Shown here one piece after another: positions 1 to 8,141 of a stretch of DNA of 47,961 nt. A program made the translations under genes and the position numbers. Source of the stretch: Bacteroidota bacterium (lineage in GTDB: Bacteria > Bacteroidota > Bacteroidia > Chitinophagales > Chitinophagaceae); contig JABDAN010000016.1 in the NCBI GenBank assembly GCA_013289175.1, forward strand, positions 1 through 47,961, read 5' to 3'. The number at the start of each line of letters is the position of its first letter. The stretch's first letter is position 1. A model generated the notes under the pieces. It searched no databases. It was given only the letters and a program-made list of their open reading frames with translations, and was not told the origin of the DNA.

Positions 1-906
1 GTTTTGGTTATAGGAACGGGAAATATGCTGTGTCTCAAAGCCTTGGTCGGCGAAATGGTCCCGGTAAAAAGAAGAATCGAGTAAATCCTCCTGAGGTAAT
101 ATTTTCCCAGTTTCCCACAAGACAAATTCATAGAGGTGTTCCCAGATATCGTTTCCTCTCCGTTCCCGGATCCAGAACTGATCGGTTCCTGCTTCTACGA
201 TGAAATAATATAACCATCTTTTTTTCTTTGAAACAGGCGTCTTTTTGCGAGGAAGTTCATGGGTTCGGCCCAGCAGAAAAGCCTGACAGTATTTGGATTG
301 TACACAATGGGTGCAAAGCGGATTTTGTGGTTTGCAGATCGTTGCACCAAAATCCATAATTGCCTGGTTATAACGGGCTGGATTTTTTTTATCCAACAAT
401 TCGGTAGCCATGGTCGTGAACAGCTTCTTTCCGGTACCGGAACCCGCCATGGCGTTGATTCCAAAATATCTCGCTATGACTCTTTCAACATTTCCATCCA
501 CGACCGCATGAGGCAATCCAAAAGCAAATGACGCAATGGCCGCGGCTGTATAAGGGCCGATGCCAGGCAAGGCAAGGATTTCATCATAACGAGAAGGAAA
601 GATGCCGTTGTATTGGGTGGCGATGATCCGGGCTGTCGTCACGAGGTTTCTGCACCGGCTATAATAACCGAGACCTTCCCAGCACTTGAATATTTCTTTT
701 TCAGAAGCGTGGGCCAGTTCCCATATGGTGGGAAAAACGGAAATAAATTTTTCATAGTAGGCAATGCCCTGTTCCACCCGGGTTTGCTGTAAGATAATTT
801 CACTCAACCAGATCCTATAGGGATCGGGCTCACCCTTCCAAGGCATCTTCCGTTTGTTGTGAAGACGGTTCCATTCCAATAATTTTTTTCCAAAATCAAT
901 TTTCAT
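1..906 (-). CDS. mutY: A/G-specific adenine glycosylase MutY (C-terminus cut by window edge)
   Basis: Removes adenine mispaired with 8-oxoguanine in base-excision repair. The reading frame is open from the ATG at 906 to the left edge, giving 302 visible residues with no stop. The catalytic Glu is E36 in SEIILQQT. A helix-hairpin-helix runs from LPGIGPYTAA (about 113-122) to the catalytic Asp D137 in VVDGNV. The iron-sulfur cluster ligands C191, C198, C201 and C207 have the family spacing C-x6-C-x2-C-x5-C. The start of the C-terminal NUDIX-like 8-oxoG recognition domain follows from about residue 225. The gene is divergent from the HU-like gene, sharing a 185 bp intergenic region. Identity is very secure; only the end is missing. 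Confidence 0.95.
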   Translation of the reverse strand, partial: MKIDFGKKLLEWNRLHNKRKMPWKGEPDPYRIWLSEIILQQTRVEQGIAYYEKFISVFPTIWELAHASEKEIFKCWEGLGYYSRCRNLVTTARIIATQYNGIFPSRYDEILALPGIGPYTAAAIASFAFGLPHAVVDGNVERVIARYFGINAMAGSGTGKKLFTTMATELLDKKNPARYNQAIMDFGATICKPQNPLCTHCVQSKYCQAFLLGRTHELPRKKTPVSKKKRWLYYFIVEAGTDQFWIRERRGNDIWEHLYEFVLWETGKILPQEDLLDSSFYRDHFADQGFETQHISRSYNQN

Positions 907-1032
907 CTGACTCAAAATAAAACATACCAACCAATAATTTATACTGCTGATAATCAGTAACTTATAAAATGTTGACCTGCAAGGGATTAGAAAATAGGCG
1001 TATAGAGGGCGGGCTCAATTTTTTACAAATAG

Positions 1033-1062
1033 TTGTGAATTAATTTTTTTGTTATATATTTA
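1033..1062 (+). promoter_or_regulatory. Candidate Bacteroidota promoter of the HU-like gene
   Basis: TTG at 1033-1035, a 19 nt spacer, and TATATTTA at 1055-1062, matching 7 of 8 positions of TAnnTTTG. The predicted transcript would start near 1069, about 23 nt before the ATG. The rest of the 907-1091 gap is AT-rich and must also hold the mutY promoter, which I could not place with confidence. Confidence 0.4.
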
Positions 1063-1091
1063 AAATCAGAAACTTATAAAACAATTTCGCC

Positions 1092-1412
1092 ATGAGAAAG
1101 GCAGACCTCGTTAATCAAATTTCGGATAAAACAGGTATACCTAAGGTAGACGTACTTGTTACGTTGGAAACCATGTTTAAAGAAGTAAAAGACACGTTGG
1201 CAAAAGGAGAAAATATTTATATCCGCGGATTTGGCAGCTTTATAACAAAAAAGAGAGCTGCAAAAATCGGCCGGAATATCAAAAAAAATATTGCCGTTCA
1301 CATACCTGAACACTTTATTCCCTCCTTCAAGCCGGCCAAAGAATTTGTGGCGGAAGTGAAAAAACTTCAGTCAATTCAGGATAATCAGCCAAACCCTGAC
1401 GAAGAGATGTAA
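1092..1412 (+). CDS. HU/IHF-family DNA-binding protein
   Basis: Small nucleoid-associated protein of 106 residues that should bind and bend DNA as a dimer. The N-terminal helical dimerisation part is residues 1-40. The beta-saddle with the signature GFGSF is near residue 47, followed by the arm KKRAAKIGRN and a closing FKPAKEF. The arm reads GRNIKKN, where typical HU/IHF has GRNPxTG, so the proline that wedges into DNA is absent and the arm is slightly shorter. From memory, this is typical of a Bacteroidota subgroup. The C-terminal tail (about 15 residues) is polar and probably disordered. It lies upstream of the TPR gene by 22 nt, so co-transcription is likely. Confidence 0.93.
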   Translation: MRKADLVNQISDKTGIPKVDVLVTLETMFKEVKDTLAKGENIYIRGFGSFITKKRAAKIGRNIKKNIAVHIPEHFIPSFKPAKEFVAEVKKLQSIQDNQPNPDEEM

Positions 1413-1434
1413 TTTTGCCGGATAAAAGCCTGAT

Positions 1435-2286
1435 GTGAAGAAACAGCAAGCCTTGGTAGCCGGAATCGGAATGGTTGTCCTCATTGTTTTTTATTTTTTC
1501 GGAAATACTGTCCCTCGTTTAAAAAAATCGGCATCTGGCGATTCTACCGCCCGCATTTCCCAATCGATTGATATCAAGACGATTCTCGATGCTGATAAAT
1601 CAAAACTAACTCCCCAGCAACTGGCCACGGTTAACAGATTGGAAAATTCCGTCATACGGGGTAATGTGAGGGATCAGCAAATAGAAGCCGATCGGGAACT
1701 CGCCCTATATTGGAAAGATTCGGTGGAAAATGGCTTTCTAGCCTATGCTTATTACACAGGAGAGCTGGCAAAATTGGAAAATTCTGAAAAAAGTCTCACT
1801 TTTGCAGCCCAATTATTTTTGAACACCCTGCGGAGTCAGGATAATCCGGCGTTGAGGAGCTGGATGGCGGGGGAAAGCCGGGATCTCTTTGAAAGGGCAG
1901 CACAGCTCAACCCCGACAATGATTCTACTAAAATTGGTTTGGGGGCCACCTATATATTTGGAGGTACAGGGGAGCCGATGGAGGTGATGAAAGGAGTCCA
2001 GAGCATTCTGGCCGTGATCCAAAAGGATTCGCTCAACATGTATGCTCAGTTGATGCTGGGCTTGGGGGGAATTGAATCGGGACAATACGATAAAGCCATT
2101 CCAAGGCTTTTAAAGGTGGTGTATTATGATCCGGGTAATTTGGAAGCGGTATTGAGTCTCGCAGAAGCCTATGAAAAATCCGGAAATACGGCCGCCGCAA
2201 AAATTTGGTATGGACAAGGCATTAAGCTGACCAATAACTCAGAACTGATCACAGCGATCAAAGAACGGTTAGGGTCTTTAAAATAA
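1435..2286 (+). CDS. Membrane-anchored tetratricopeptide repeat protein
   Basis: 283 residues starting at GTG; no ATG in frame gives a similar protein. A single hydrophobic segment at about 8-24 is preceded by lysines, so the protein is probably anchored in the inner membrane with the rest in the periplasm. The C-terminal half (about 150-280) carries helical pairs of TPR type, including the stretches around ERAAQLNPDN and GQYDKAIPRLLKVVYYDPGN. TPRs are protein-interaction scaffolds; no catalytic motif is visible. It sits between the HU-like gene and the tiny basic protein/rng. Its specific partner is unknown. Confidence 0.85.
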   Translation: MKKQQALVAGIGMVVLIVFYFFGNTVPRLKKSASGDSTARISQSIDIKTILDADKSKLTPQQLATVNRLENSVIRGNVRDQQIEADRELALYWKDSVENGFLAYAYYTGELAKLENSEKSLTFAAQLFLNTLRSQDNPALRSWMAGESRDLFERAAQLNPDNDSTKIGLGATYIFGGTGEPMEVMKGVQSILAVIQKDSLNMYAQLMLGLGGIESGQYDKAIPRLLKVVYYDPGNLEAVLSLAEAYEKSGNTAAAKIWYGQGIKLTNNSELITAIKERLGSLK

Positions 2287-2339
2287 ACGCTCAAAGGAAC
2301 TCAGACAGAAATTATTCGTTAACAAAAAAGAAATTATCG

Positions 2340-2435
2340 ATGCCTTGTGGTAAAAAAAGGAAGCGACATAAAATTGCGACCCATAAGAGAAAGAAAAGAT
2401 TGCGTAAGAATCGTCATAAGAAAAAGAACAAATAA
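2340..2435 (+). CDS. Tiny basic ribosomal-type protein (bS22/mS38, AURKAIP1/Cox24-like)
   Basis: A 31-codon gene, ATG at 2340 to TAA at 2433-2435. The product begins MPCGKKRKRHKIATHKRKKR and ends in a run of Arg/Lys/Asn/His; about 60 percent of residues are Lys or Arg. The composition and the pattern of basic residues resemble the AURKAIP1/Cox24 domain of mitochondrial mS38 and mycobacterial bS22, which bind 16S/12S rRNA in the small subunit. From memory, near-identical short proteins occur in many Bacteroidota next to the RNase G gene. A hairpin terminator follows 9 nt after the stop. That it is a real gene is well supported by composition and context; ribosomal function is inferred. Confidence 0.8.
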   Translation: MPCGKKRKRHKIATHKRKKRLRKNRHKKKNK

Positions 2436-2444
2436 ACGCACTCC

Positions 2445-2468
2445 GGCCGGGAACCCCGGCCTTGTTCT
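2445..2468 (+). terminator. Hairpin terminator after the tiny basic protein gene
   Basis: Perfect 7 bp GC stem GGCCGGG (2445-2451) / CCCGGCC (2455-2461) with an AAC loop, followed by TTGTTCTG, a weak U-tract. It would separate the HU-TPR-tiny-protein unit from rng. Confidence 0.6.
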
Positions 2469-2598
2469 GCTGAAATCAATTATATGCTAACGCTTACCAT
2501 GCTTACCTGCATTCGTACAAGTTGTTAACAGATCTCCTTCAGCATTTCGATTCCTTTGTGTAGATAAATTTAGATACGCAGTAAATGTTACAATAACA

Positions 2599-4152
2599 TT
2601 GAATAAGGAACTGATCATCAATGCAGCCCCTCAGGGAGTTGAAATAGCCCTGCTGGAAGACAAAAAGCTGGTGGAATTACACCATGAAAAAACTGATGCC
2701 AGTTTTGCCGTAGGAGATTTGTATTTGGGCAAGGTCAAAAAACTAATTCCTGGTTTGAACGCCGCTTTTGTAGACGTTGGATTTGAAAAAGACGCTTTTC
2801 TCCATTATACCGATCTGAGTCCATACGCCCGTTCCCTGCTCAAGTTCACCCAGCAGAGCATGCAGGCTTCCAAAGACAACGAATTTGATTTCGGCAGTTT
2901 CACTGTTGAACCCGAAATTGTCAAAACCGGCAAGATCAATGAAGTACTGAGCGGCAAACCACATATCCTGGTACAGATCCTGAAAGAACCGATCGCTGCC
3001 AAAGGACCCAGGCTGAGTTGTGAAATTTCATTGCCTGGACGATTTGTAGTGATCACGCCATTCAACGATATCGTCGCCGTCTCCAGAAAGATTCACTCTT
3101 CTGATGAAAGAAAAAGGCTTCAGAAAATTGTCGAAGCCATCAAGCCAAAAAATTTCGGGGTAATTGTTCGTACCGCAGCAGAAGGAAAAAATACTGCAGA
3201 ACTGCATGAGGATCTGACCGATCTGGTGGCTACCTGGAAACTGATCCAGCATAATCTGATTGGCGCCGTGGCACCCGCAAAAATACTTAGCGAGCAGACC
3301 AAGACCACCAGTATGCTCCGGGACCTGCTCAATGAAGACTTCAATAAAATCGTCGTCAACGACAAGAACCTCTTCAACGACACCAAAACCTATATACAAC
3401 GCATTGCCGCCGATAAAATCGATATTGTTTCCTATTATAATAATGGTTCTCCGATTTTTGATCATTTTGGCATTACCAAGCAGGTAAAAGCCGCTTTTGG
3501 GAAAACCGTAAACCTACCCAGCGGAGCATACCTGATTGTTGAACACACCGAGGCCTTGCATGTCATCGACGTGAACAGCGGTTACAAAAGCGTGAGCAAC
3601 AACCAGGAACAAAACGCCCTGGAAACCAACCTTGAGGCGGCCGAAGAAATTGCCCGTCAGCTCCGACTCCGGGACCTCGGAGGCATCATTGTAGCCGACT
3701 TTATCGATATGAAGCTTCCTGATAATAAGCGGAAGCTGGTAGAGGCCATGGAGGGCTTTATGCGTACAGACCGGGCAAAACACGCCGTATTGCCTATTTC
3801 CAAGTTCGGGCTGATGCAGATCACCCGGCAACGAATGAAGCCGGAAATAACCATCAATACCCAGGAAATCTGTCCAACCTGTAACGGCACTGGAAAAATA
3901 TCCTCTGCCCTGATCCTGGAAGATGAAATTGAGAAAAATCTCAGTTATCTCTTAAATCATCAACACAAGGATCTGATCCTCACCGTGCACCCCATTATGC
4001 ATGCCTACCTAACCAAAGGAGGCTGGTTTTCGAGCAAAAAATGGAAATGGCGGCGCAAATACAAACAAGCCATCCGGATTCAGGCCAACAACAACTACCA
4101 CATGACGGAGTTCCATTTTTTTGATAAACAGGAAGAAGAAATCAAGCTTTAA
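2599..4152 (+). CDS. rng: Ribonuclease G/E family endoribonuclease
   Basis: Endoribonuclease of the RNase E/G family (517 residues), which matures the 5' end of 16S rRNA and cuts mRNAs at single-stranded AU-rich sites. An S1-like RNA-binding domain spans about 38-130, from YLGKVKKLIPGLNAAFVDVG. Metal-binding aspartates are D324 in HVIDVNSG and D367 in VADFIDM. The zinc-link CPTC is at 425-428, followed by a short C-terminal domain. The length fits RNase G rather than the longer RNase E. Translation begins with TTG at 2599, giving the N-terminus MNKELIINA typical of the family; an upstream ATG at 2585 is blocked by a stop. A weak -7-like box, TAAATTTA, lies at 2565-2572. Confidence 0.95.
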   Translation: MNKELIINAAPQGVEIALLEDKKLVELHHEKTDASFAVGDLYLGKVKKLIPGLNAAFVDVGFEKDAFLHYTDLSPYARSLLKFTQQSMQASKDNEFDFGSFTVEPEIVKTGKINEVLSGKPHILVQILKEPIAAKGPRLSCEISLPGRFVVITPFNDIVAVSRKIHSSDERKRLQKIVEAIKPKNFGVIVRTAAEGKNTAELHEDLTDLVATWKLIQHNLIGAVAPAKILSEQTKTTSMLRDLLNEDFNKIVVNDKNLFNDTKTYIQRIAADKIDIVSYYNNGSPIFDHFGITKQVKAAFGKTVNLPSGAYLIVEHTEALHVIDVNSGYKSVSNNQEQNALETNLEAAEEIARQLRLRDLGGIIVADFIDMKLPDNKRKLVEAMEGFMRTDRAKHAVLPISKFGLMQITRQRMKPEITINTQEICPTCNGTGKISSALILEDEIEKNLSYLLNHQHKDLILTVHPIMHAYLTKGGWFSSKKWKWRRKYKQAIRIQANNNYHMTEFHFFDKQEEEIKL

Positions 4153-4411
4153 CCCCATTTCTACCCCCCTTTTTTGCCCCTTTTACATATGGTTTATTTA
4201 TAATATGAGTTAATTTTTCCCAATCGTTCCGGATGTGGGAAATTGTGAATTTTAGACGTTTTTTCAAGCCTCATTTTCAGCCGTTTAGCTTTGATGCTCA
4301 ATAAAAAAAACCTCAACAAGTACATAATAATCAATGCGTTACAAATTAAATATGAAAAGAATTCAACTTCTATTTTTATTACGAAAGTTATTAACAGGAA
4401 GAAAAATTTAT

Positions 4412-4441
4412 TTTGTTATGTGACCTGATTTTGTAATTTAG
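4412..4441 (+). promoter_or_regulatory. Candidate promoter of a short transcript upstream of radA
   Basis: TTTG at 4412-4415, an 18 nt spacer, then TAATTTAG at 4434-4441 (7 of 8 matches to TAnnTTTG). Predicted transcription start is near 4448. The preceding part of the gap (4153-4411) is AT-rich, with no gene that I can support. Confidence 0.4.
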
Positions 4442-4447
4442 TGGAAG

Positions 4448-4497
4448 AATTTAATGGGTTAGTAAGTAAAAGGTCGGCTCTCGTAGCCGGCCTTTTT
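4448..4497 (+). ncRNA. Possible ~50 nt small RNA or attenuated leader before radA
   Basis: Inferred from the promoter at 4412-4441 and the strong intrinsic terminator ending at 4497. The sequence between them holds only a two-codon reading frame (ATG GGT TAG, near 4453). It could be a free small RNA, or the leader of radA that ends early unless the hairpin is bypassed. No known RNA family is recognised. Confidence 0.3.
4472..4497 (+). terminator. Intrinsic terminator 33 nt upstream of radA
   Basis: Stem GGTCGGCT (4472-4479) / AGCCGGCC (4485-4492) with one G-T wobble pair, loop CTCGT, then TTTTT at 4493-4497. An A-run precedes the stem, so it could also act on the opposite strand. Confidence 0.65.
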
Positions 4498-4529
4498 ACT
4501 TTTATGTCATTCTGCCGTTAACTTTAACG

Positions 4530-5921
4530 ATGAGCAAAATCAAAACCGCTTTCTTCTGTAACAATTGCGGCTATGAAAGTGCAAAATGGCTGGGTAAATG
4601 TCCCTCTTGCGAACAATGGAACACTTTCACGGAAGAAGTCATCACCAAAGATGATCGATTGGGCGAATCGGGTTGGAAAAAATTTTCCGATAAAAAAGAA
4701 ATCAAAACCATTTCCATTCATGAAGTCATCAGTGGTGAAGAAAAAAGAATTATAACACCTGATACGGAACTAAACCGCGTTCTCGGCGGTGGAATCGTAT
4801 GCGGCAGTCTGATTCTTGTAGCCGGTGAACCTGGAATCGGCAAAAGCACTTTGTTTCTTCAAATCGGTTTGATGTTGAGAAACGTCACAACCTTATATGT
4901 CAGCGGAGAAGAAAGCGAACAACAAATTCGCATGCGGGCCGACCGGTTGAAAATCCGCAACAGCCCTTTGATGACCGAGACCGACAATTTTTTTCTGCTT
5001 ACGGAAACTTCCACACAAGCCATCTTTCAGGAAATAAAAAAATTGAAACCGCAGGTTGTTATTGTTGATTCTATCCAAACCATTCAATCATCTTATATCG
5101 AGTCGGCACCTGGCACTATTTCGCAAATCCGCGAAAGCGCTGCAGAGTTTCAACGCTTCGCGAAAGAAACCGGCACCCCGATATTTCTGATTGGACATAT
5201 TACCAAAGATGGAAATATCGCGGGTCCGAAAATACTCGAACATATGGTGGATACGGTCTTACAATTCGAAGGCGATCGCCACCATACCTACCGCATTTTA
5301 CGCACGTTGAAAAATCGGTTTGGCAGTACATCGGAATTGGGAATTTATGAAATGACGGATGAAGGAATGCAGGAAGTAAACAACCCCAGTGAGATACTAA
5401 TTACTCAAAAAGACTTCCCACTGAGCGGAAGCGCAATCGCCGCAAGCATAGAAGGGCAGCGGCCTCTGTTGATTGAGGTGCAAGCGCTCGTGACCACAGC
5501 AGTATATGGAACACCACAACGAACGGTCAGCGGATTTGATCTTCGCCGACTCCAACTTCTGCTGGCAGTGCTGGAAAAAAGAGGAGGGTTTCATTTTGGT
5601 GTAAAAGATGTTTTTTTAAATATTGCCGGAGGCCTAAAAGTGGAAGATCCATCCATCGATCTGGCTGTTCTTTGTGCCTTGTTGAGCTCGTTTGAAGACA
5701 AGCCGATTGAAGCCGACAGTTGTTTCGCGGGTGAAGTGGGACTCAGTGGAGAGATTCGTGCTGTGAACCGGATAAACCAGCGTATCGGTGAAGCAGAGAA
5801 ATTGGGATTTAGTAAAATCTTCGTCTCAAAATATAATCAGAAAGGGTTAAAAAATAATGCCCATCAGATTGAAATCGTTCCTGTGGGTACGGTGGAAGAA
5901 GTATATAAATATTTGTTTTGA
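4530..5921 (+). CDS. radA: DNA repair protein RadA
   Basis: RecA-related helicase/branch-migration factor in homologous recombination (463 residues, normal length). The N-terminal zinc finger uses C10, C13, C24 and C27. The Walker A motif GEPGIGKST is at 99-107, and the RadA-specific KNRFG motif is at 261-265. The C-terminal third is a Lon-protease-like domain with no protease function. The ATG lies 3 nt after TAACTTTA (4519-4526), a 7-of-8 match to the -7 box. If that promoter is used, the mRNA is leaderless; otherwise radA depends on readthrough of the hairpin at 4472-4497. Confidence 0.97.
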   Translation: MSKIKTAFFCNNCGYESAKWLGKCPSCEQWNTFTEEVITKDDRLGESGWKKFSDKKEIKTISIHEVISGEEKRIITPDTELNRVLGGGIVCGSLILVAGEPGIGKSTLFLQIGLMLRNVTTLYVSGEESEQQIRMRADRLKIRNSPLMTETDNFFLLTETSTQAIFQEIKKLKPQVVIVDSIQTIQSSYIESAPGTISQIRESAAEFQRFAKETGTPIFLIGHITKDGNIAGPKILEHMVDTVLQFEGDRHHTYRILRTLKNRFGSTSELGIYEMTDEGMQEVNNPSEILITQKDFPLSGSAIAASIEGQRPLLIEVQALVTTAVYGTPQRTVSGFDLRRLQLLLAVLEKRGGFHFGVKDVFLNIAGGLKVEDPSIDLAVLCALLSSFEDKPIEADSCFAGEVGLSGEIRAVNRINQRIGEAEKLGFSKIFVSKYNQKGLKNNAHQIEIVPVGTVEEVYKYLF

Positions 5922-6106
5922 GTTTGACTCTCCCTTTTTCAAACGCACAATATTTTTGGAAGCGCTCGATATATCTCATCCCCCCATTTTTTTTAAGCCT
6001 TCCATTTTTTACATGCAATAGCGTGTCTGCAAAAATCCGGCCGGCACAACAGAATGATCGTCTTAAATAGCAAGTAAAGAAATTTCTCATGGGAGAAGAT
6101 TTTTTT

Positions 6107-6170
6107 AGACTCATTTACCCGCGCCGCTGCCCGGATGAATCATCCGGTGGCCGATGAGTCTTCCCGGGCA
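6107..6170. repeat. Nested inverted repeats in the radA-lipoprotein gap
   Basis: The core CCGGATGA-A-TCATCCGG (6131-6147) is a perfect 8+1+8 palindrome. It is enclosed by AGACTCAT (6107-6114) and ATGAGTCT (6154-6161), also perfect. A competing pair, TGCCCGG with CCGGGCA just after the core, allows an alternative fold. Function is unknown: operator, RNA structure or terminator-like element. No T-run follows. Confidence 0.5.
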
Positions 6171-6329
6171 TTCGGTCAACGCTGGGTTTTATTCAATCAA
6201 GGAAAATCAGCCGATAGGCCGGCAATGGAAGGAATCGAAGATCCAAACGATCCATTTGTTTTGAAAAACAAAGACATCCTTCAATCACTTGGGGGAAAGA
6301 ATAGAAATACACGCACAAATAAAAAATAA
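6135..6329 (+). CDS. Doubtful small hypothetical protein
   Basis: A 64-codon frame starting inside the palindrome at 6131-6147. The product is hydrophilic, ends in a basic tail, and resembles no family that I recognise. Codon choice is not unlike the neighbours, but there is no clear promoter or ribosome-binding site and the start overlaps a strong hairpin. It may be non-coding. Confidence 0.25.
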   Translation: MNHPVADESSRAFGQRWVLFNQGKSADRPAMEGIEDPNDPFVLKNKDILQSLGGKNRNTRTNKK

Positions 6330-6669
6330 CCTTCGTTAAAAACAGAAAATAAAATATTTCACTCTTCAAAATTTTTGATACCTGCCGATAACATGCGCTC
6401 TAGATAAGCGCTTGGGAAATGGTCTCGTTCCGCCCTTGAAAAATGATCATTCCAAGGCCAGCCCCCATCATTGGATTTCAAAGTCCGAGCCACTTGGTTC
6501 CCTGGACTCGGCGGCGGACTTCTTCCTGTCTTCATTTCACCCCGGAGATCCCTGCCTGTTCCGCCTGGTTTTTTAAATATGGTCCCGACCGCTGCAAGCC
6601 ACCCAGATGGGGATTTTGCCGGATTCAATCAAAAAAGGAGATGGGTTAGGCTTTGAGGGTTAAGCCCAC
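6330..6669. other. 340 bp without a supportable gene
   Basis: Relatively GC-rich, with short inverted repeats (GCGCT/AGCGC near 6395-6411; AAGTCC/GGACTT around 6480-6520). Frames of 68-89 codons exist on both strands, but their products have low-complexity or unnatural composition. It could be a decayed gene or an untranslated structured region. Confidence 0.4.
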
Positions 6670-6677
6670 TACTTTTG
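6670..6677 (+). promoter_or_regulatory. -7 promoter box of the beta-helix lipoprotein gene
   Basis: TACTTTTG, an exact TAnnTTTG match, ends 6 nt before the ATG at 6684. TTAG at 6646-6649 is a weak -33 candidate, 20 nt upstream. The position implies a leaderless transcript, and argues against the alternative TTG at 6675, which lies inside the box. Confidence 0.5.
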
Positions 6678-6683
6678 TCTTGC

Positions 6684-8078
6684 ATGCGCAGTGTATTAGT
6701 TTTTTGGATCCTGGCCGTCTTTCTGCTGAATTCCTGCCAAAAACAGTCCATACAGAATGGAAATGCCGTTCTATTCTCCTCAACGGATTCCCTTTATTTC
6801 GACACAGTTTTCACTTCCGTAGGCACTATAACCCAACAGATTAAGCTTATAAACCCCAATAGCCAGGCCATCGGCATTTCTTCCATTACCCTGGCCGGAG
6901 GGGTGGGTTCCCCTTTTATCATCAATGTCGACGGCACGCCTGGACCGGCGGTATCCAATCTCAACATCCAGGCCAGTGACAGCCTCTATATTTTTGTGAC
7001 CGTCTATATCAAACCGGGCGCTGCGCCGACGGCATTTTTACTGCAAGACAGCCTGCTCATCCACTACAATGGCCTGGATAAAGTGATCAAATTGAGCGCC
7101 TGGGGACAGAATGCCCATTTTTTGAAAAACCAGGTGATTACAGCCAATACCAGCTGGCCCAATGATCTGCCTTATGTGTTGTACGGTGGACTTCGGATCG
7201 ACAGCAATGTCACGCTCACCATTGAGCCGGGTACGCATATATATATGCATGCCGATGCGCCGATTTATGTCGACGGAAGCCTGGTAGTCGCCGGTGATTC
7301 TGGCGCATCCCATCAGGTCATTTTTACCGGTGACCGGCTCGATCTGCCTTATGCCAATTATCCGGGATCCTGGCCGGGAATCGTATTCAGCCAGAGCAGC
7401 CAGCACAATCTATTAAACTACGCCCTGATTCAGAACGGCTACCACAGCCTGGAGGTGGATGGTCCCAGCTCAGACCTGAATCCAAAACTTACATTAAATC
7501 AGTGTATCATCACCAACTCGCTTCAAGAAGGTATTCTCGGTATTCAAACCAGCATACAGGCTGTTAATTGTCTGATCAGCAATTGTGGTCAGAACCTGGT
7601 GCTGGGTTTGGGCGGCACATACCGGTTCGAATTCTGTACCGTAGTCTCCTATTCCAATAACTTGATTTCTCATCAACTGCCGGTGTTGACCCTTTCGAAT
7701 TCGGCCAACGACGGCAGTCAGGTTTTTACCAGCGACCTGTCAGCGAATTTTGTAGACTGCATTTTTTGGGGAAGCGCGGGTGTTCCCGATGAAGCCCTTG
7801 TTACCAAACAAGGCAATACAGTCTTTAATGTAGTATTTGATCATTCAATCCTCAAACAACTCAACTATCCTTCCAATATAGACAGCAGTTTTCTCTGGTT
7901 GAATACCAATCCGCAATTTGTCGATACCGTGGGTCCGCCTCTAAACGCATACAACTTTGAGTTACAGGCGGGTTCGCCCGCTTTAAACCTAGGTATCGGG
8001 CTGGGGATCCCCATCGATCTGCTCGGCTACCCCCGGCCGATTATGCAACCGGATCTGGGTTCCTATGAAAGGCAATGA
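6684..8078 (+). CDS. Right-handed beta-helix lipoprotein
   Basis: 464 residues. The N-terminus is a lipoprotein signal peptide with lipobox LNSC (Cys at about 18), so the protein should be lipidated and face the periplasm or cell surface. Residues about 25-140 resemble an immunoglobulin-like choice-of-anchor domain. From about 160 the sequence has the short repeating turns of a right-handed parallel beta-helix (for example LRIDSNVTLTIEPGTHIYM and later LTLNQCIITNSL). The C-terminal part ends GSYER, as in many parallel beta-helix proteins. No catalytic residues can be assigned. Similar proteins in Bacteroidota are of unknown role, possibly polysaccharide binding. Start ATG 6684 is preferred over TTG 6675 because of the promoter box. 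Confidence 0.85.
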   Translation: MRSVLVFWILAVFLLNSCQKQSIQNGNAVLFSSTDSLYFDTVFTSVGTITQQIKLINPNSQAIGISSITLAGGVGSPFIINVDGTPGPAVSNLNIQASDSLYIFVTVYIKPGAAPTAFLLQDSLLIHYNGLDKVIKLSAWGQNAHFLKNQVITANTSWPNDLPYVLYGGLRIDSNVTLTIEPGTHIYMHADAPIYVDGSLVVAGDSGASHQVIFTGDRLDLPYANYPGSWPGIVFSQSSQHNLLNYALIQNGYHSLEVDGPSSDLNPKLTLNQCIITNSLQEGILGIQTSIQAVNCLISNCGQNLVLGLGGTYRFEFCTVVSYSNNLISHQLPVLTLSNSANDGSQVFTSDLSANFVDCIFWGSAGVPDEALVTKQGNTVFNVVFDHSILKQLNYPSNIDSSFLWLNTNPQFVDTVGPPLNAYNFELQAGSPALNLGIGLGIPIDLLGYPRPIMQPDLGSYERQ

Positions 8079-8096
8079 TTCAAGCCTCGTTTCACG

Positions 8097-8104
8097 TAAC
8101 TTTG
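8097..8104 (+). promoter_or_regulatory. -7 promoter box of the glutathione peroxidase gene
   Basis: TAACTTTG, an exact match to TAnnTTTG, 37 nt before the ATG at 8142. No convincing -33 element is visible. Confidence 0.45.
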
Positions 8105-8141
8105 ATAGGCAAACATTGATAATCTTCGTTAAATATATTTT

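Noticed and set aside
5922..5945. GTTTGA/TCAAAC pairing as a radA terminator
   Set aside because: Only 5-6 bp with a 12 nt loop and no proper U-tract; too weak to call.
6151..6200. Hammerhead-ribozyme-like CCGATGAG core
   Set aside because: The core resembles CUGANGA but has C for U at an invariant position, and no matching GAAA strand with stems was found nearby.
6359..6628. Minus-strand 89-codon frame and overlapping plus-strand frames
   Set aside because: Products are low-complexity or proline/arginine-heavy with no recognisable domain and no promoter; probably not genes.
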